Below, in pieces: positions 8,641 to 16,732 of a stretch of DNA of 64,000 nucleotides. Both the position numbers and the translations under genes were made by a program. Location: assembly GCA_024233085.1 (NCBI GenBank), contig JACKQC010000019.1, forward strand, positions 1-64,000, in the 5' to 3' direction. The stretch is from Akkermansiaceae bacterium (GTDB lineage Bacteria > Verrucomicrobiota > Verrucomicrobiia > Verrucomicrobiales > DEV007). How positions within the stretch are numbered: position 1 is the first letter of the stretch; each line of letters starts with the position of its first letter. The notes beneath the pieces were generated by a model that saw nothing but the letters and a program-made list of their open reading frames with translations, was not told where the DNA came from and searched no databases.

Positions 8641-9621
8641 ATGAGCTTCCCCGTCGACAAAGCCTTCGAGCTGCTCGCGCAAAGCCGGGAGCACGGCCGC
8701 CTGGCGCACGCCTACCTGATCGCCGGTCCCGAGGGATCGGGCAAGGCGGAACTGGCCGCCCGACTGATCCGCCTGGTCAACGGCCTGTCCGCCGAAGCGA
8801 AGCCAACGCTCGAGTCGCTGCAAGGCGCCCACGTCACCCTCGTGCGCCCGGAGTCGAAGTCGCGCCGCATCTCCGTGGACGCCATCCGCGCCGCCGAGCA
8901 CACCCTGCAAATGTCCGCCCCGTCCGGGGTGACGAAATTTGCCGTCATCGTCGACTGCGAACGCATGGGCGAAGGAGCGGAAAACGCCTTCCTCAAGACG
9001 CTGGAGGAACCGCCGCGCGCCTCGATGCTGCTGTTGCTGACGACCGGTCCGGAGCAGTTGCTGGAAACGATCCTGTCCCGCTGCATCCGCATTCCCCTGC
9101 TCGGCAACACGGGACCGGCGGTGCTGTCCCCTGGCGCCCGCGAACTGCTCGACGCCCTGCGCGATCACACGCTCGGCGAGCGAAAGGGCGTGTCGGCCGC
9201 GCTGGGCTTGATGGGGCGTTTTTCCGATGTTCTCAAGGCCGAGAAGGCCGCCATCGAGGAACGCAACAAGGAGGCGTTCAAAGCCGAGTCCGATCACTAC
9301 AAGAAGACGACCGAGGGCAAATGGCTCGACCAGCGCGAGGAATACTACAAGGCGCTGACCGAGTCGGAATACCTCCAGGTGCGCGCCCGCTTGCTGGAAT
9401 TTCTCGTGGCGTGGTTCGGCGACGCCCTGCGGCTGCGGCACGCGGGTCGGCACCTCGACCTGCCCGACTACGCCGACGCCACCGGGGCGCTTTCCCAACG
9501 CCTCGCCGGCGAGGAATTGGGACGAAAAATCGACGCCGTCGAAAAACTCCGCTCCCATCTCGCCACCAACGTGCACGAAACCCTCGCGCTCGAGTCGGCC
9601 TTCATCCGGGCCTTCGGCTGA
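8641..9621 (+). CDS. holB: DNA polymerase III delta' subunit-like AAA+ protein
   Basis: This 326-residue protein is a clamp-loader type AAA+ subunit. The N-terminus has the RLAHAYLIAGPEGSGKAELA Walker A region (GPEGSGKAE, residues 30-38). RRISVDAIRAAEH, the Walker B-like FAVIVDCERMGEGAENAFLKTLEEPP and the sensor region TILSRCIRI follow; all are typical of delta'. The SRC motif of clamp-loader subunits is present. The C-terminal third is poorly conserved and charged (residues ~200-245). Position directly after tmk supports the call. Unlike bacterial DnaX it has no visible zinc-finger cysteine cluster. Confidence 0.87.
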   Translation: MSFPVDKAFELLAQSREHGRLAHAYLIAGPEGSGKAELAARLIRLVNGLSAEAKPTLESLQGAHVTLVRPESKSRRISVDAIRAAEHTLQMSAPSGVTKFAVIVDCERMGEGAENAFLKTLEEPPRASMLLLLTTGPEQLLETILSRCIRIPLLGNTGPAVLSPGARELLDALRDHTLGERKGVSAALGLMGRFSDVLKAEKAAIEERNKEAFKAESDHYKKTTEGKWLDQREEYYKALTESEYLQVRARLLEFLVAWFGDALRLRHAGRHLDLPDYADATGALSQRLAGEELGRKIDAVEKLRSHLATNVHETLALESAFIRAFG

Positions 9622-9680
9622 GGGCTCGGCTCGCTTTCGGCTTCTCGCGACTCGGTTTTTCGGCTTTACTCGGCGGCCAG

Positions 9681-11453
9681 ATGTCTCCGCTGATCCTCGC
9701 CGCCCTCGCCCTGCTCCCGATCGCCGTGGTGGGGATTTTCCTCGTCGGCCTGCGATGGCCCGCCTCCCGGGCCATGCCCCTAACCTACGTGACGGCGGCG
9801 CTGCTCGCGTGGTTTGTCTGGAAGGTGCCGGGCGCGCGTGTCGCGGCGGCGACGGTGGACGGGCTCGTCATCGCCCTGACGCTCATGTACATCATCTTCG
9901 GCGCGATCCTGCTGCTGAACACTCTCCGCGAAAGCGGCGCGCTGGGTGTCATCCGGCGCGGTTTCATGGACATCACGCCGGACCGCCGGGTGCAGGCGAT
10001 CCTGGTGGCGTGGTTTTTCGGGGCCTTCATCGAGGGCGCCGCCGGTTTCGGCACCCCGGCGGCCGTGTGCGTGCCGCTGCTGGTCGGGCTGGGATTTCCC
10101 GCCATGGCCGCCGTGGTGTCCGGGATGATCATTCAAAGCACGCCGGTCTCCTTCGGCGGCGTCGGCACCCCCATCCTCATCGGCGTGAACAAGGGCCTCT
10201 TCGGCGACGAAGCCGTCGCGCGCTTCGCCGAACAGGCGGGACACGCGGCGTGGTCGGATTTTCTCGGCGCGATCGGCCTGAAGGTCGCCACGCTCCATTT
10301 CGCGGCCGGGACCTTCATTCCCCTTTTCGTGGTGTGCGTCCTGACGCGATTCTTCGGCAAAAACCGTTCCATCGCCGAGGGGCTCGCGCTGTGGCCCTTC
10401 GCGCTGTTCGCCGCGTTTGCGATGACGGTTCCCTACCTCGCGGCGGCGCGATTCCTCGGCCCGGAGTTTCCCTCGCTGCTCGGCGCTCCCATCGGCCTCG
10501 CGATTGTCGTTTTCGCCGCAAGGCGCGGTTTTCTGCTGCCACCCCGGGAAGAAAGCTGGGATTTCGAGCCGAGAGAAACCTGGCCGGCCGAATGGAACGG
10601 ACGCTTCGAGATCGCAACCGAGGAAGCGGCCGCCGCCCCTTCCCTCTCCCTGGTCCGCGCATGGTCGCCCTATCTGCTGGTGGCCGCGATGCTGGTGGCC
10701 ACGAGGGTGAAATGGCTGCCGCTGGGTGTCTGGCTGAAGTCTGTCACCCTCGAAATACCGAGCCTGTTCGGGACCGACATTTCACCGAAAATTGAACCGC
10801 TTTACCTGCCGGGCTCGATTTTCATCGTCGCCTCCCTCGCCACGGCCGTCCTGCATCGACTCCCAGCGAGCGGCCTTCGGCGGGCCTGGTCGCGGTCTTT
10901 TCGCACGGTGATCGTGGCCTCGGTCGCCCTGGTTTTCACCGTGCCGATGGTGCGGGTTTTTATCGAATCCAGCGGCGGCGCGGCCGGTTACCCGAAAATG
11001 CCCATCGCCCTCGCCGAGGGTGTGTCCCAGCTCGCGGGACAAGCGTGGCCCCTTTTCGCCCCCTTCATCGGCGGTATGGGAGCCTTTGTCGCCGGGTCGA
11101 ACACCGTGAGCAACATGATGTTTTCGCTCTTTCAATTCGGCGTCGGCACCCGCATCGGTGTCGATCCGTCCTGGATCGTCGCCCTCCAGGCCGTCGGCGG
11201 CGCGGCGGGAAACGTCATCTGCGTCCACAATGTCGTCGCCGCCTCCGCCACCGTCGGCCTGCTCGGGCGGGAAGGGCTCGTGATTCGCAAGACGCTACTG
11301 GTCTTTTTCTATTACGCCCTGACCGCCGGCGCCCTGGGATACGCCATCGTCTGGAGTGGCACGAAGGGCTGGCTCAATGCCGGGTCCATGCTGGCCGCCG
11401 CGATCCTGTTGGCGATCGGCCTGGTGATTCTGCGAAGCCGGGCCGATCGATGA
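9681..11453 (+). CDS. lctP: L-lactate / glycolate permease family transporter
   Basis: This protein of about 590 residues has 12-14 hydrophobic segments. Family signatures include LNTLRESGALGVIRRGFMDI, the WFFGAFIEGAAGFGTPAAV segment and SFGGVGTPILIGV in the first half, and GGMGAFVAGSNTVSNMMFS and NVICVHNVVAAS in the second. The family (LctP/GlcA) imports L-lactate, D-lactate and glycolate with protons. Because a glyoxylate aminotransferase and glcDEF follow on the same strand, glycolate is the likeliest substrate here (inference). The start at 9681 follows holB by 59 bp; the open frame continues upstream into holB but that part shows no homology. Confidence 0.92.
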   Translation: MSPLILAALALLPIAVVGIFLVGLRWPASRAMPLTYVTAALLAWFVWKVPGARVAAATVDGLVIALTLMYIIFGAILLLNTLRESGALGVIRRGFMDITPDRRVQAILVAWFFGAFIEGAAGFGTPAAVCVPLLVGLGFPAMAAVVSGMIIQSTPVSFGGVGTPILIGVNKGLFGDEAVARFAEQAGHAAWSDFLGAIGLKVATLHFAAGTFIPLFVVCVLTRFFGKNRSIAEGLALWPFALFAAFAMTVPYLAAARFLGPEFPSLLGAPIGLAIVVFAARRGFLLPPREESWDFEPRETWPAEWNGRFEIATEEAAAAPSLSLVRAWSPYLLVAAMLVATRVKWLPLGVWLKSVTLEIPSLFGTDISPKIEPLYLPGSIFIVASLATAVLHRLPASGLRRAWSRSFRTVIVASVALVFTVPMVRVFIESSGGAAGYPKMPIALAEGVSQLAGQAWPLFAPFIGGMGAFVAGSNTVSNMMFSLFQFGVGTRIGVDPSWIVALQAVGGAAGNVICVHNVVAASATVGLLGREGLVIRKTLLVFFYYALTAGALGYAIVWSGTKGWLNAGSMLAAAILLAIGLVILRSRADR

Positions 11454-11471
11454 ACCTCCGCGCCCGAATGC

Positions 11472-11512
11472 GACCCAACCCTGTTGCCCCCCGCACTCAA
11501 CCCTGTTTAGTG
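11472..11512. repeat. palindromic-element half units in direct orientation, copy B
   Basis: Two CAACCCTGTT-containing units (11472-11486 and 11495-11512) lie in the same orientation rather than inverted, 19 bp after the permease stop. The spacing between units is as in the inverted copies. This is the only purely direct arrangement among the eight copies. Confidence 0.7.
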
Positions 11513-11549
11513 AACCCTTTCAGACTCCGATCATCGCACCCGTTTTCGC

Positions 11550-12671
11550 ATGCAAAGCTCCGCCCCCCGCCACCCTCAACTCGCCCCGTCCGAACGCATC
11601 CTCATGGGCCCCGGCCCGAGCACCGTGCCCGCCCGGATTCTTCAAGCCATGGCCTCGCCGACGCTGGGCCACCTTGACCCGGAATATCTGGCCATCATGG
11701 ACGAGACGCGCGAACTGCTCCGCGCGGTTTTTCGCACCCGAAACGAGTTGACCCTCGCCGTTTCCGGAACCGGCTCGGCCGGCATGGAGGCCTGCGTGGT
11801 CAATCTCGTCGAGCCCGGCGACGAAGTCGTCGTCTGCGTCAACGGTGTCTTCGGCGCGCGAATGAAAGACGTCATGGAGCGCGCCGGCGCCACCGTTCAC
11901 GCGATCGAGATTCCGTGGGGCGAATCCTTCACCGAGATCCAGATCGCCGACGCCCTTGAGCGGCATCCGAAAACCAAGGTGCTCGGCATCGTCCACGCCG
12001 AAACCTCCACCGGCGCCCACACCCCGCTGGAGGGCGTCGCGAAACTCGTCCACGACACGGGCGCGCTGCTGCTGGTCGACGCCGTCACCTCGCTGGGCGG
12101 AATGGATGTGCGGATTGACGATTGGGGCGTCGACGCCTGCTACTCCGGCACGCAGAAATGCCTCAGCTGCCCGCCCGGACTCAGCCCCGTGACCTTTTCG
12201 CCCCGGGCGCTCGAGGCGATGGATGCCCGCAAGACCAAAGTCCAGAGCTGGTATCTCGACATGACGATGCTGCGCAACTATTGGGGCGGCAACCGCGTCT
12301 ACCATCACACCGCGCCGATCAACATGACCTACGCCCTCCGCGAAGCCCTTTGCCTCGTCGTCGAGGAAGGGCTCGATGCCCGCGTCGCCCGGCACCGTGA
12401 AAACCACGAGCGTCTCCGCGCCGGTCTGGAAAAGCTGGGGCTGCGCTATATTCCGGAAAAATCCCTGACCACGCTCAACGCCGTCCAAGCGCCCGAGGGT
12501 GTCAACGAAGCCGAAGGCCGCAAGTGGCTGCTGGAAAATTACGATCTCGAAATCGGCGCCGGACTCGGGCCTTTCGCGGGAAAAGCGTGGCGCATCGGCC
12601 TGATGGGTCACGCCAGCACGCGGCGCAACGTCGATCTCGTCCTCGCCGCCCTGGGCGAATTGCTGGCCTGA
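11550..12671 (+). CDS. alanine-glyoxylate / serine-pyruvate type aminotransferase (class V)
   Basis: This 373-residue PLP enzyme of fold type I opens with LMGPGPSTVPARIL and shows the SGTGSAGMEA cofactor loop, the aspartate of LLLVDAVTSLGGMDV and the Schiff-base lysine in YSGTQKCLS (Lys203). The C-terminal RIGLMGHAS motif is characteristic of the AGXT/SPT group. The enzyme moves an amino group from alanine or serine onto glyoxylate, giving glycine. Placed between a lactate/glycolate permease and glcDEF, it would take the glyoxylate made by glycolate dehydrogenase (inference). Substrate choice between alanine and serine cannot be read from the sequence. Confidence 0.9.
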   Translation: MQSSAPRHPQLAPSERILMGPGPSTVPARILQAMASPTLGHLDPEYLAIMDETRELLRAVFRTRNELTLAVSGTGSAGMEACVVNLVEPGDEVVVCVNGVFGARMKDVMERAGATVHAIEIPWGESFTEIQIADALERHPKTKVLGIVHAETSTGAHTPLEGVAKLVHDTGALLLVDAVTSLGGMDVRIDDWGVDACYSGTQKCLSCPPGLSPVTFSPRALEAMDARKTKVQSWYLDMTMLRNYWGGNRVYHHTAPINMTYALREALCLVVEEGLDARVARHRENHERLRAGLEKLGLRYIPEKSLTTLNAVQAPEGVNEAEGRKWLLENYDLEIGAGLGPFAGKAWRIGLMGHASTRRNVDLVLAALGELLA

Positions 12672-12686
12672 CGCGTTGGACGCAAA

Positions 12687-12718
12687 CCGTGGCATGGCCA
12701 TCCTGGCCATGTTTTCGC
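12687..12718 (+). repeat. GTGG stem-loop repeat
   Basis: GTGG is followed by arms CATGGCC/GGCCATG around loop ATCCT, and by TTTTCGCGG. The stem is identical to the copy at 6239-6261, while the right flank matches the neighbouring copy at 6281-6303. Confidence 0.75.
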
Positions 12719-12776
12719 GGAGGGAGCTGACCTCCCAGAAACCCCGCGTCCCACCGTCCTTGCCTCGCTGCTTTCC

Positions 12777-12800
12777 CATCCACATCCACATCCACATCGA
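12777..12800. repeat. CATCCA tandem hexamer, four copies
   Basis: Three perfect copies and one copy ending CATCGA form a 24-bp microsatellite upstream of glcD. It lies outside any supported gene and may vary in length between strains. Confidence 0.8.
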
Positions 12801-12860
12801 CACCCGGACTTGCGGACTCCTCCGAAGCGGGCGCAGAATGAGATTTCCGCGAGACATGGC

Positions 12861-14303
12861 ATGGCGTCGTTCCTGAAGCAACTCGAAGCGCTTTTCCCGG
12901 CCGATCGGCTTCTGGTCGATCCGGTCCACCTCGCCGCCTACGAATCCGACGGCCTCACCGCCTATCGCGCGACACCCCGCGCGGTCGCGATCCCGGAAAC
13001 GGCGGAGGAAGTCGTCGATGCCGTCCGCCTGTGCGCCGAGCACGGTGTTCCTTTCGTCGCGCGGGGCTCCGGGACTTCGCTTTCCGGCGGCTCGCTGCCG
13101 GTCGAGGAGGGCATCGTCATCGCGCTGAACCGGCTCAACCGCATTCTGAAACTCGATTTCGACAGCCACGTCGCCATCGTCGAGCCGGGCGTGCTCAACC
13201 TGCAAGTCACCCAGGCCGCGCTGCCGCATGGTCTCCACTTCGCGCCCGACCCGAGCAGCCAGCAGATCTGCACCATCGGCGGCAACGTCGCCTTCAATTC
13301 CGGCGGCGCGCATTGCCTCCGCCACGGCATGACCTCGAACCACGTCCTCGGCCTCCGCGCCGTGCTCGCCACCGGCGAGGTCGTCCAATTCGATGGCGCC
13401 AGCCGCGAGCGGATCGGTCCCGACTTCACCGGGCTCTTCGTCGGCTGCGAGGGGCTTTTCGGCATCGCCCTGGAGATCACGCTCCGGCTCACGCCGCGCG
13501 CCGAGTGTTTCCACACCGTCCTCGCCGGCTACGAATCGCTCGAGGCCGCCGGCGACGCCGTCGCCTCCGTCGTCGCCTCGGGTCTGCTGCCGGGCGCGAT
13601 GGAGATCATGGACCGCCTCGCCATCCAGGCCGCCGAGGCCTCGGTGAAATGCGGCTACCCGGAAAACGCCGAAGCCGTCATGATCGTCGAACTCGAGGGG
13701 CCGCGCGAGGAGGTGGCCGCCGATCGCGAAAAACTCGCCGCCCTCGTCGAAGCCTCGCGCCCCGCCGAAGTCCGCGTCGCCCGCGACGACGCCGAGCGCG
13801 CCGCCATCTGGAAGGGCCGAAAGTCCGCCTTCTCCGCCGTCGGCCGCCTGAGCCCCGACTTCATCGTGCAGGACGGCGTCGTGCCGCGAAAACGCCTCGG
13901 CGAAGCCCTGCGCCGGATCGGCGCCATGAGCCGCGAGGCCGGCCTGCGCGTTGCCAATGTCTTTCACGCCGGCGACGGCAACCTGCACCCGCTGATCCTC
14001 TACGACGGCCGCGAACCCGGCGCCCTGGACCGCGCCGAGGCGCTGGCCGGCCGCATTCTGCGCCTTTGCATCGAGATGGGCGGCTCCATCACCGGCGAGC
14101 ACGGCATCGGCGTGGAGAAACGCGACTACCTGCCCGAACAATTCGGCCCGGACGACATCGACGTCATGCGGCGCATCCGCCTCGCCTTCGATCCCGACGA
14201 AATCGCCAATCGCGGCAAGATGTTCCCCGGCGCCGAAGCTCCCGCCCTTTCCCAGCACGGCCTGCACCCGCTCGAAAAGGCCGGCGTCATCTCCCGCGAA
14301 TGA
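12861..14303 (+). CDS. glcD: glycolate dehydrogenase FAD subunit GlcD
   Basis: This 480-residue flavoprotein oxidises glycolate (or D-lactate) to glyoxylate. The FAD-binding PCMH domain covers roughly residues 30-215 (VAIPETAEEVVDAVRL, VARGSGTSLSGGSLP, CTIGGNVAFNSGGAHCLRHG). The C-terminal FAD-oxidase domain carries HAGDGNLHPLILYD and GGSITGEHGIGVEKRDYL, the classic GlcD/LDH signature. The start at 12861 (MASFLKQL) was preferred over 12810 because the extra 17 residues come from low-complexity DNA. The stop overlaps the glcE start (ATGA), which indicates translational coupling. Confidence 0.93.
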   Translation: MASFLKQLEALFPADRLLVDPVHLAAYESDGLTAYRATPRAVAIPETAEEVVDAVRLCAEHGVPFVARGSGTSLSGGSLPVEEGIVIALNRLNRILKLDFDSHVAIVEPGVLNLQVTQAALPHGLHFAPDPSSQQICTIGGNVAFNSGGAHCLRHGMTSNHVLGLRAVLATGEVVQFDGASRERIGPDFTGLFVGCEGLFGIALEITLRLTPRAECFHTVLAGYESLEAAGDAVASVVASGLLPGAMEIMDRLAIQAAEASVKCGYPENAEAVMIVELEGPREEVAADREKLAALVEASRPAEVRVARDDAERAAIWKGRKSAFSAVGRLSPDFIVQDGVVPRKRLGEALRRIGAMSREAGLRVANVFHAGDGNLHPLILYDGREPGALDRAEALAGRILRLCIEMGGSITGEHGIGVEKRDYLPEQFGPDDIDVMRRIRLAFDPDEIANRGKMFPGAEAPALSQHGLHPLEKAGVISRE

Positions 14304-15412
14304 CCCTCGAGCCCGACAGCCCCGACGCCCTCGCCGATTGCATCCGCGCCGCGCCGCATTGTCTCGCCGTCGGAGCAGGCACGAAGCCAAATCTCGCCGC
14401 CACCGCTCCGGAGAAATTCCGGCGCGTTTCGACGCGTCGCCTGACCGGCATCGTCGACTACGAGCCCTCCGAATTCACCGTCACCGTCCGTGCCGGCACG
14501 CCCGTCGCCGAGATCGAGTCCGTCCTCGCCGCCGAGGGGCAATACCTGCCCTTCGATCCTCCCCTCGCCCGCGCCGGGGCGACCATCGGCGGCACGGTCG
14601 CGGCGGGCCTGAGCGGTTCGGGCGCCTGCCGCTTCGGGCCGATTCGCGATTTCCTGATCGGCGTGCGCTTCGTCGACGGCGAGGGGCGCCTCGTCACGGG
14701 CGGCGGCAAGGTGGTCAAAAACGCGGCCGGTTTCGACCTGCCCAAGTTCCTGATCGGGTCGCTCGGACGCCTCGGCGCGCTCGCGGAATTGACCTTCAAA
14801 GTGTTTCCGAAACCCGAGGCGAGCGTGACCTTTGCCATCCAGCGGATGGCCCCCTTCAATGCCGCCCGCCTTCTGAACCGGATCGGCCGCTCATCCCTCG
14901 ATCTCGACGCCATGGCCTGCGACCCTGAAGGCGAAATTCTGTGGGGACGCCTGGCCGGCAACGAATCCGCTCTCGAAAAACGATTGGAACGTGTTCGGAG
15001 TGAAATACAGCGCGAATACGAATTCACTGTCACCACGCCCGAAGCCGGTGCTCGTTTTTGGGAAAGTCTGCGCGAATTCACCTGGCTCCCGCCCAAATCT
15101 CCGCTCGTGAAGATTCCGATACCCATTGGCGGTGGGGCTGAAATCGAGCCTCTCAAGGGAACACGGTTCGATCACCTGTGGCCTCACCCGGGACCACGAT
15201 TCTATGACCTTGGCGGCAACGTAATCTGGGCCACGACGGCATCCGAATTGGAAAAGTTTCTGCAAATACGAAATTTCACCGGTCTCATCCTTCGGGGCCA
15301 CGGCGAAAGCGCCCACAGCCTCTGGTTCGGCGCCCCGCGCCCCGAAACCGCCATCGCCCGGGCGCTCAAGCACGCCCTCGATCCGCACGATCGCTTTCCG
15401 CCGCTGACCTGA
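14300..15412 (+). CDS. glcE: glycolate dehydrogenase FAD-binding subunit GlcE
   Basis: This 370-residue protein is the second, shorter FAD-binding subunit of the GlcDEF complex. It shows the PCMH features VGAGTKPN, YEPSEFTVTVRAGTPVAEIE, GATIGGTVAAGLSGSGACRFG and the GGGKVVKNAAGFDLPKFLIGS motif that is diagnostic for GlcE. It starts on the ATG overlapping the glcD stop and is followed by glcF after 9 bp, so the three subunits form one operon. Length is close to the E. coli protein (350). Confidence 0.92.
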   Translation: MTLEPDSPDALADCIRAAPHCLAVGAGTKPNLAATAPEKFRRVSTRRLTGIVDYEPSEFTVTVRAGTPVAEIESVLAAEGQYLPFDPPLARAGATIGGTVAAGLSGSGACRFGPIRDFLIGVRFVDGEGRLVTGGGKVVKNAAGFDLPKFLIGSLGRLGALAELTFKVFPKPEASVTFAIQRMAPFNAARLLNRIGRSSLDLDAMACDPEGEILWGRLAGNESALEKRLERVRSEIQREYEFTVTTPEAGARFWESLREFTWLPPKSPLVKIPIPIGGGAEIEPLKGTRFDHLWPHPGPRFYDLGGNVIWATTASELEKFLQIRNFTGLILRGHGESAHSLWFGAPRPETAIARALKHALDPHDRFPPLT

Positions 15413-15421
15413 CCCTCGGCC

Positions 15422-16723
15422 ATGCTTCACACCCTCCAATCCGAAACGCTGGGCCCCCACGGCGACGCCATGAGCGCCGCGGTGACGGCCTGCGTGCATT
15501 GCGGCTTCTGCCTGCCGGTGTGCCCGACCTACCGGGAACTCGGGCAGGAAATGGACTCGCCCCGGGGACGGATCGTTCTCATGAAAAACGTGCTGGAGGG
15601 ACGGCTCGATCCCGACGCCGCGCGGCCGCACATCGAACGCTGCCTCGGCTGCCTTGCCTGCGAACCCGCCTGCCCCTCCGGCGTCGCCTACCGGGATCTC
15701 ATCAGCCCGTTTCGGGCGAATGCCGGGAGCGACGGCCGCGGGCGACCTTCCCGGCTCGACCGGCTCCGCCGCCGCCTGGTCGCCGCGACCCTGCCGTATC
15801 CGAAGCGATTTGGGATGGCGATCCGCCTCGCGAAAGCGGCGGCTCCCCTCGCCTCGCTGTTGCCCAAGGGACTGGGTTCGTTTTTCACGCTGCTTCCCAA
15901 GGGACTGCCGCGGCCGGAGGCTCCACCGGTTTCCGAACGCCCTTCCGGTCGAAAGCCGCGCGCCCGCGTCGCCCTGCTCTCCGGCTGCGCCCAACAAGTG
16001 CTCGCGCCGGAAATCAATCGCGCCGCCGTCGAAGTCCTCCTCGCCAACGGTGTCGAGGTCGTCGTCCCTCCCGGCCAGGGGTGTTGCGGCGCCCTTTCCT
16101 GGCACACCGGCGATCTCCCCGCCGCCCGGGATTTCGCGCGAGGGAATCTCGACGCCTTCCTCCCCGAACTCGACTCGCTGGACGCCCTCGTCACCACCGC
16201 CGCCGGCTGCGGCTCCGGCCTGCGCGAATACCCGCTCATCCTCGCCGGAACCGACCGCGAGGCCGAAGCCAAGCGCTTCGCGGAAAAGACGCTCGACATT
16301 TCCGTCTTCCTCCACCGGCTGGGCCTCGACCCGCCGCCGCCGCCCCTGCCCGAGCCGGCGGTCGCGGCCTACCACGACGCCTGCCATCTCGCCAACGCCC
16401 AGGGGGTGACCGCCGAGCCGCGCGCGCTGCTTCGGGCGATTCCGAATCTCACCCTGCGGGAGCTGCCCGGCGCGGCTTTCTGCTGCGGCAGCGCGGGCAC
16501 CTACAATCTCGACCAGCCGGAAATCGCCGGTTCGCTCGGCCGCGAGACTGTGGCCCGCATCCTTCTCTCGGACCCCGAAATCCTCGTCAGCGGCAACATT
16601 GGCTGCCTGACCCAGATCCGCCACCATCTCGCCGAATCGAAATACCCGAACCGCGCTCCCCGTGTGCTCCACACGGTGGAATTGCTCGCCCTCGCCTACC
16701 GGAATGCCCCATCCGGCGTCTAG
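15422..16723 (+). CDS. glcF: glycolate dehydrogenase iron-sulfur subunit GlcF
   Basis: The 433-residue protein has two 4Fe-4S motifs in the first 90 residues (CVHCGFCLPVCP and CLGCLACEPACPSGV). Two CCG domains follow (GCCGALSWHTGD and, near the C-terminus, YHDACHLANAQG with CCGSAGTYN). It passes electrons from the FAD subunits to the membrane quinone pool. It starts 9 bp after glcE and ends the glc operon. The photolyase that follows 9 bp later may be co-transcribed but has no functional link I can name. Confidence 0.93.
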   Translation: MLHTLQSETLGPHGDAMSAAVTACVHCGFCLPVCPTYRELGQEMDSPRGRIVLMKNVLEGRLDPDAARPHIERCLGCLACEPACPSGVAYRDLISPFRANAGSDGRGRPSRLDRLRRRLVAATLPYPKRFGMAIRLAKAAAPLASLLPKGLGSFFTLLPKGLPRPEAPPVSERPSGRKPRARVALLSGCAQQVLAPEINRAAVEVLLANGVEVVVPPGQGCCGALSWHTGDLPAARDFARGNLDAFLPELDSLDALVTTAAGCGSGLREYPLILAGTDREAEAKRFAEKTLDISVFLHRLGLDPPPPPLPEPAVAAYHDACHLANAQGVTAEPRALLRAIPNLTLRELPGAAFCCGSAGTYNLDQPEIAGSLGRETVARILLSDPEILVSGNIGCLTQIRHHLAESKYPNRAPRVLHTVELLALAYRNAPSGV

Positions 16724-16732
16724 AATCCACCC

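Larger units (their letters stand above)
12672..12860. other. intergenic region with GTGG stem-loop and CATCCA microsatellite
   Basis: The 189 bp between the aminotransferase and glcD hold no gene. A copy of the GTGG stem-loop lies at 12687-12709 and is followed by TTTTCGCGG. A hexamer repeat (CATCCA four times, the last with one change) occupies 12777-12800. Confidence 0.65.

Noticed and set aside
12777..12800. CATCCA tandem as a coding repeat (Trp-Met repeats on the minus strand)
   Set aside because: The only frame containing it is an antisense shadow; treated as a microsatellite.
11520..14390. 956-residue minus-strand open frame over the aminotransferase and glcD
   Set aside because: Antisense shadow of two well-recognised genes; composition is Gly/Asp/Ala/Val-rich without domains.
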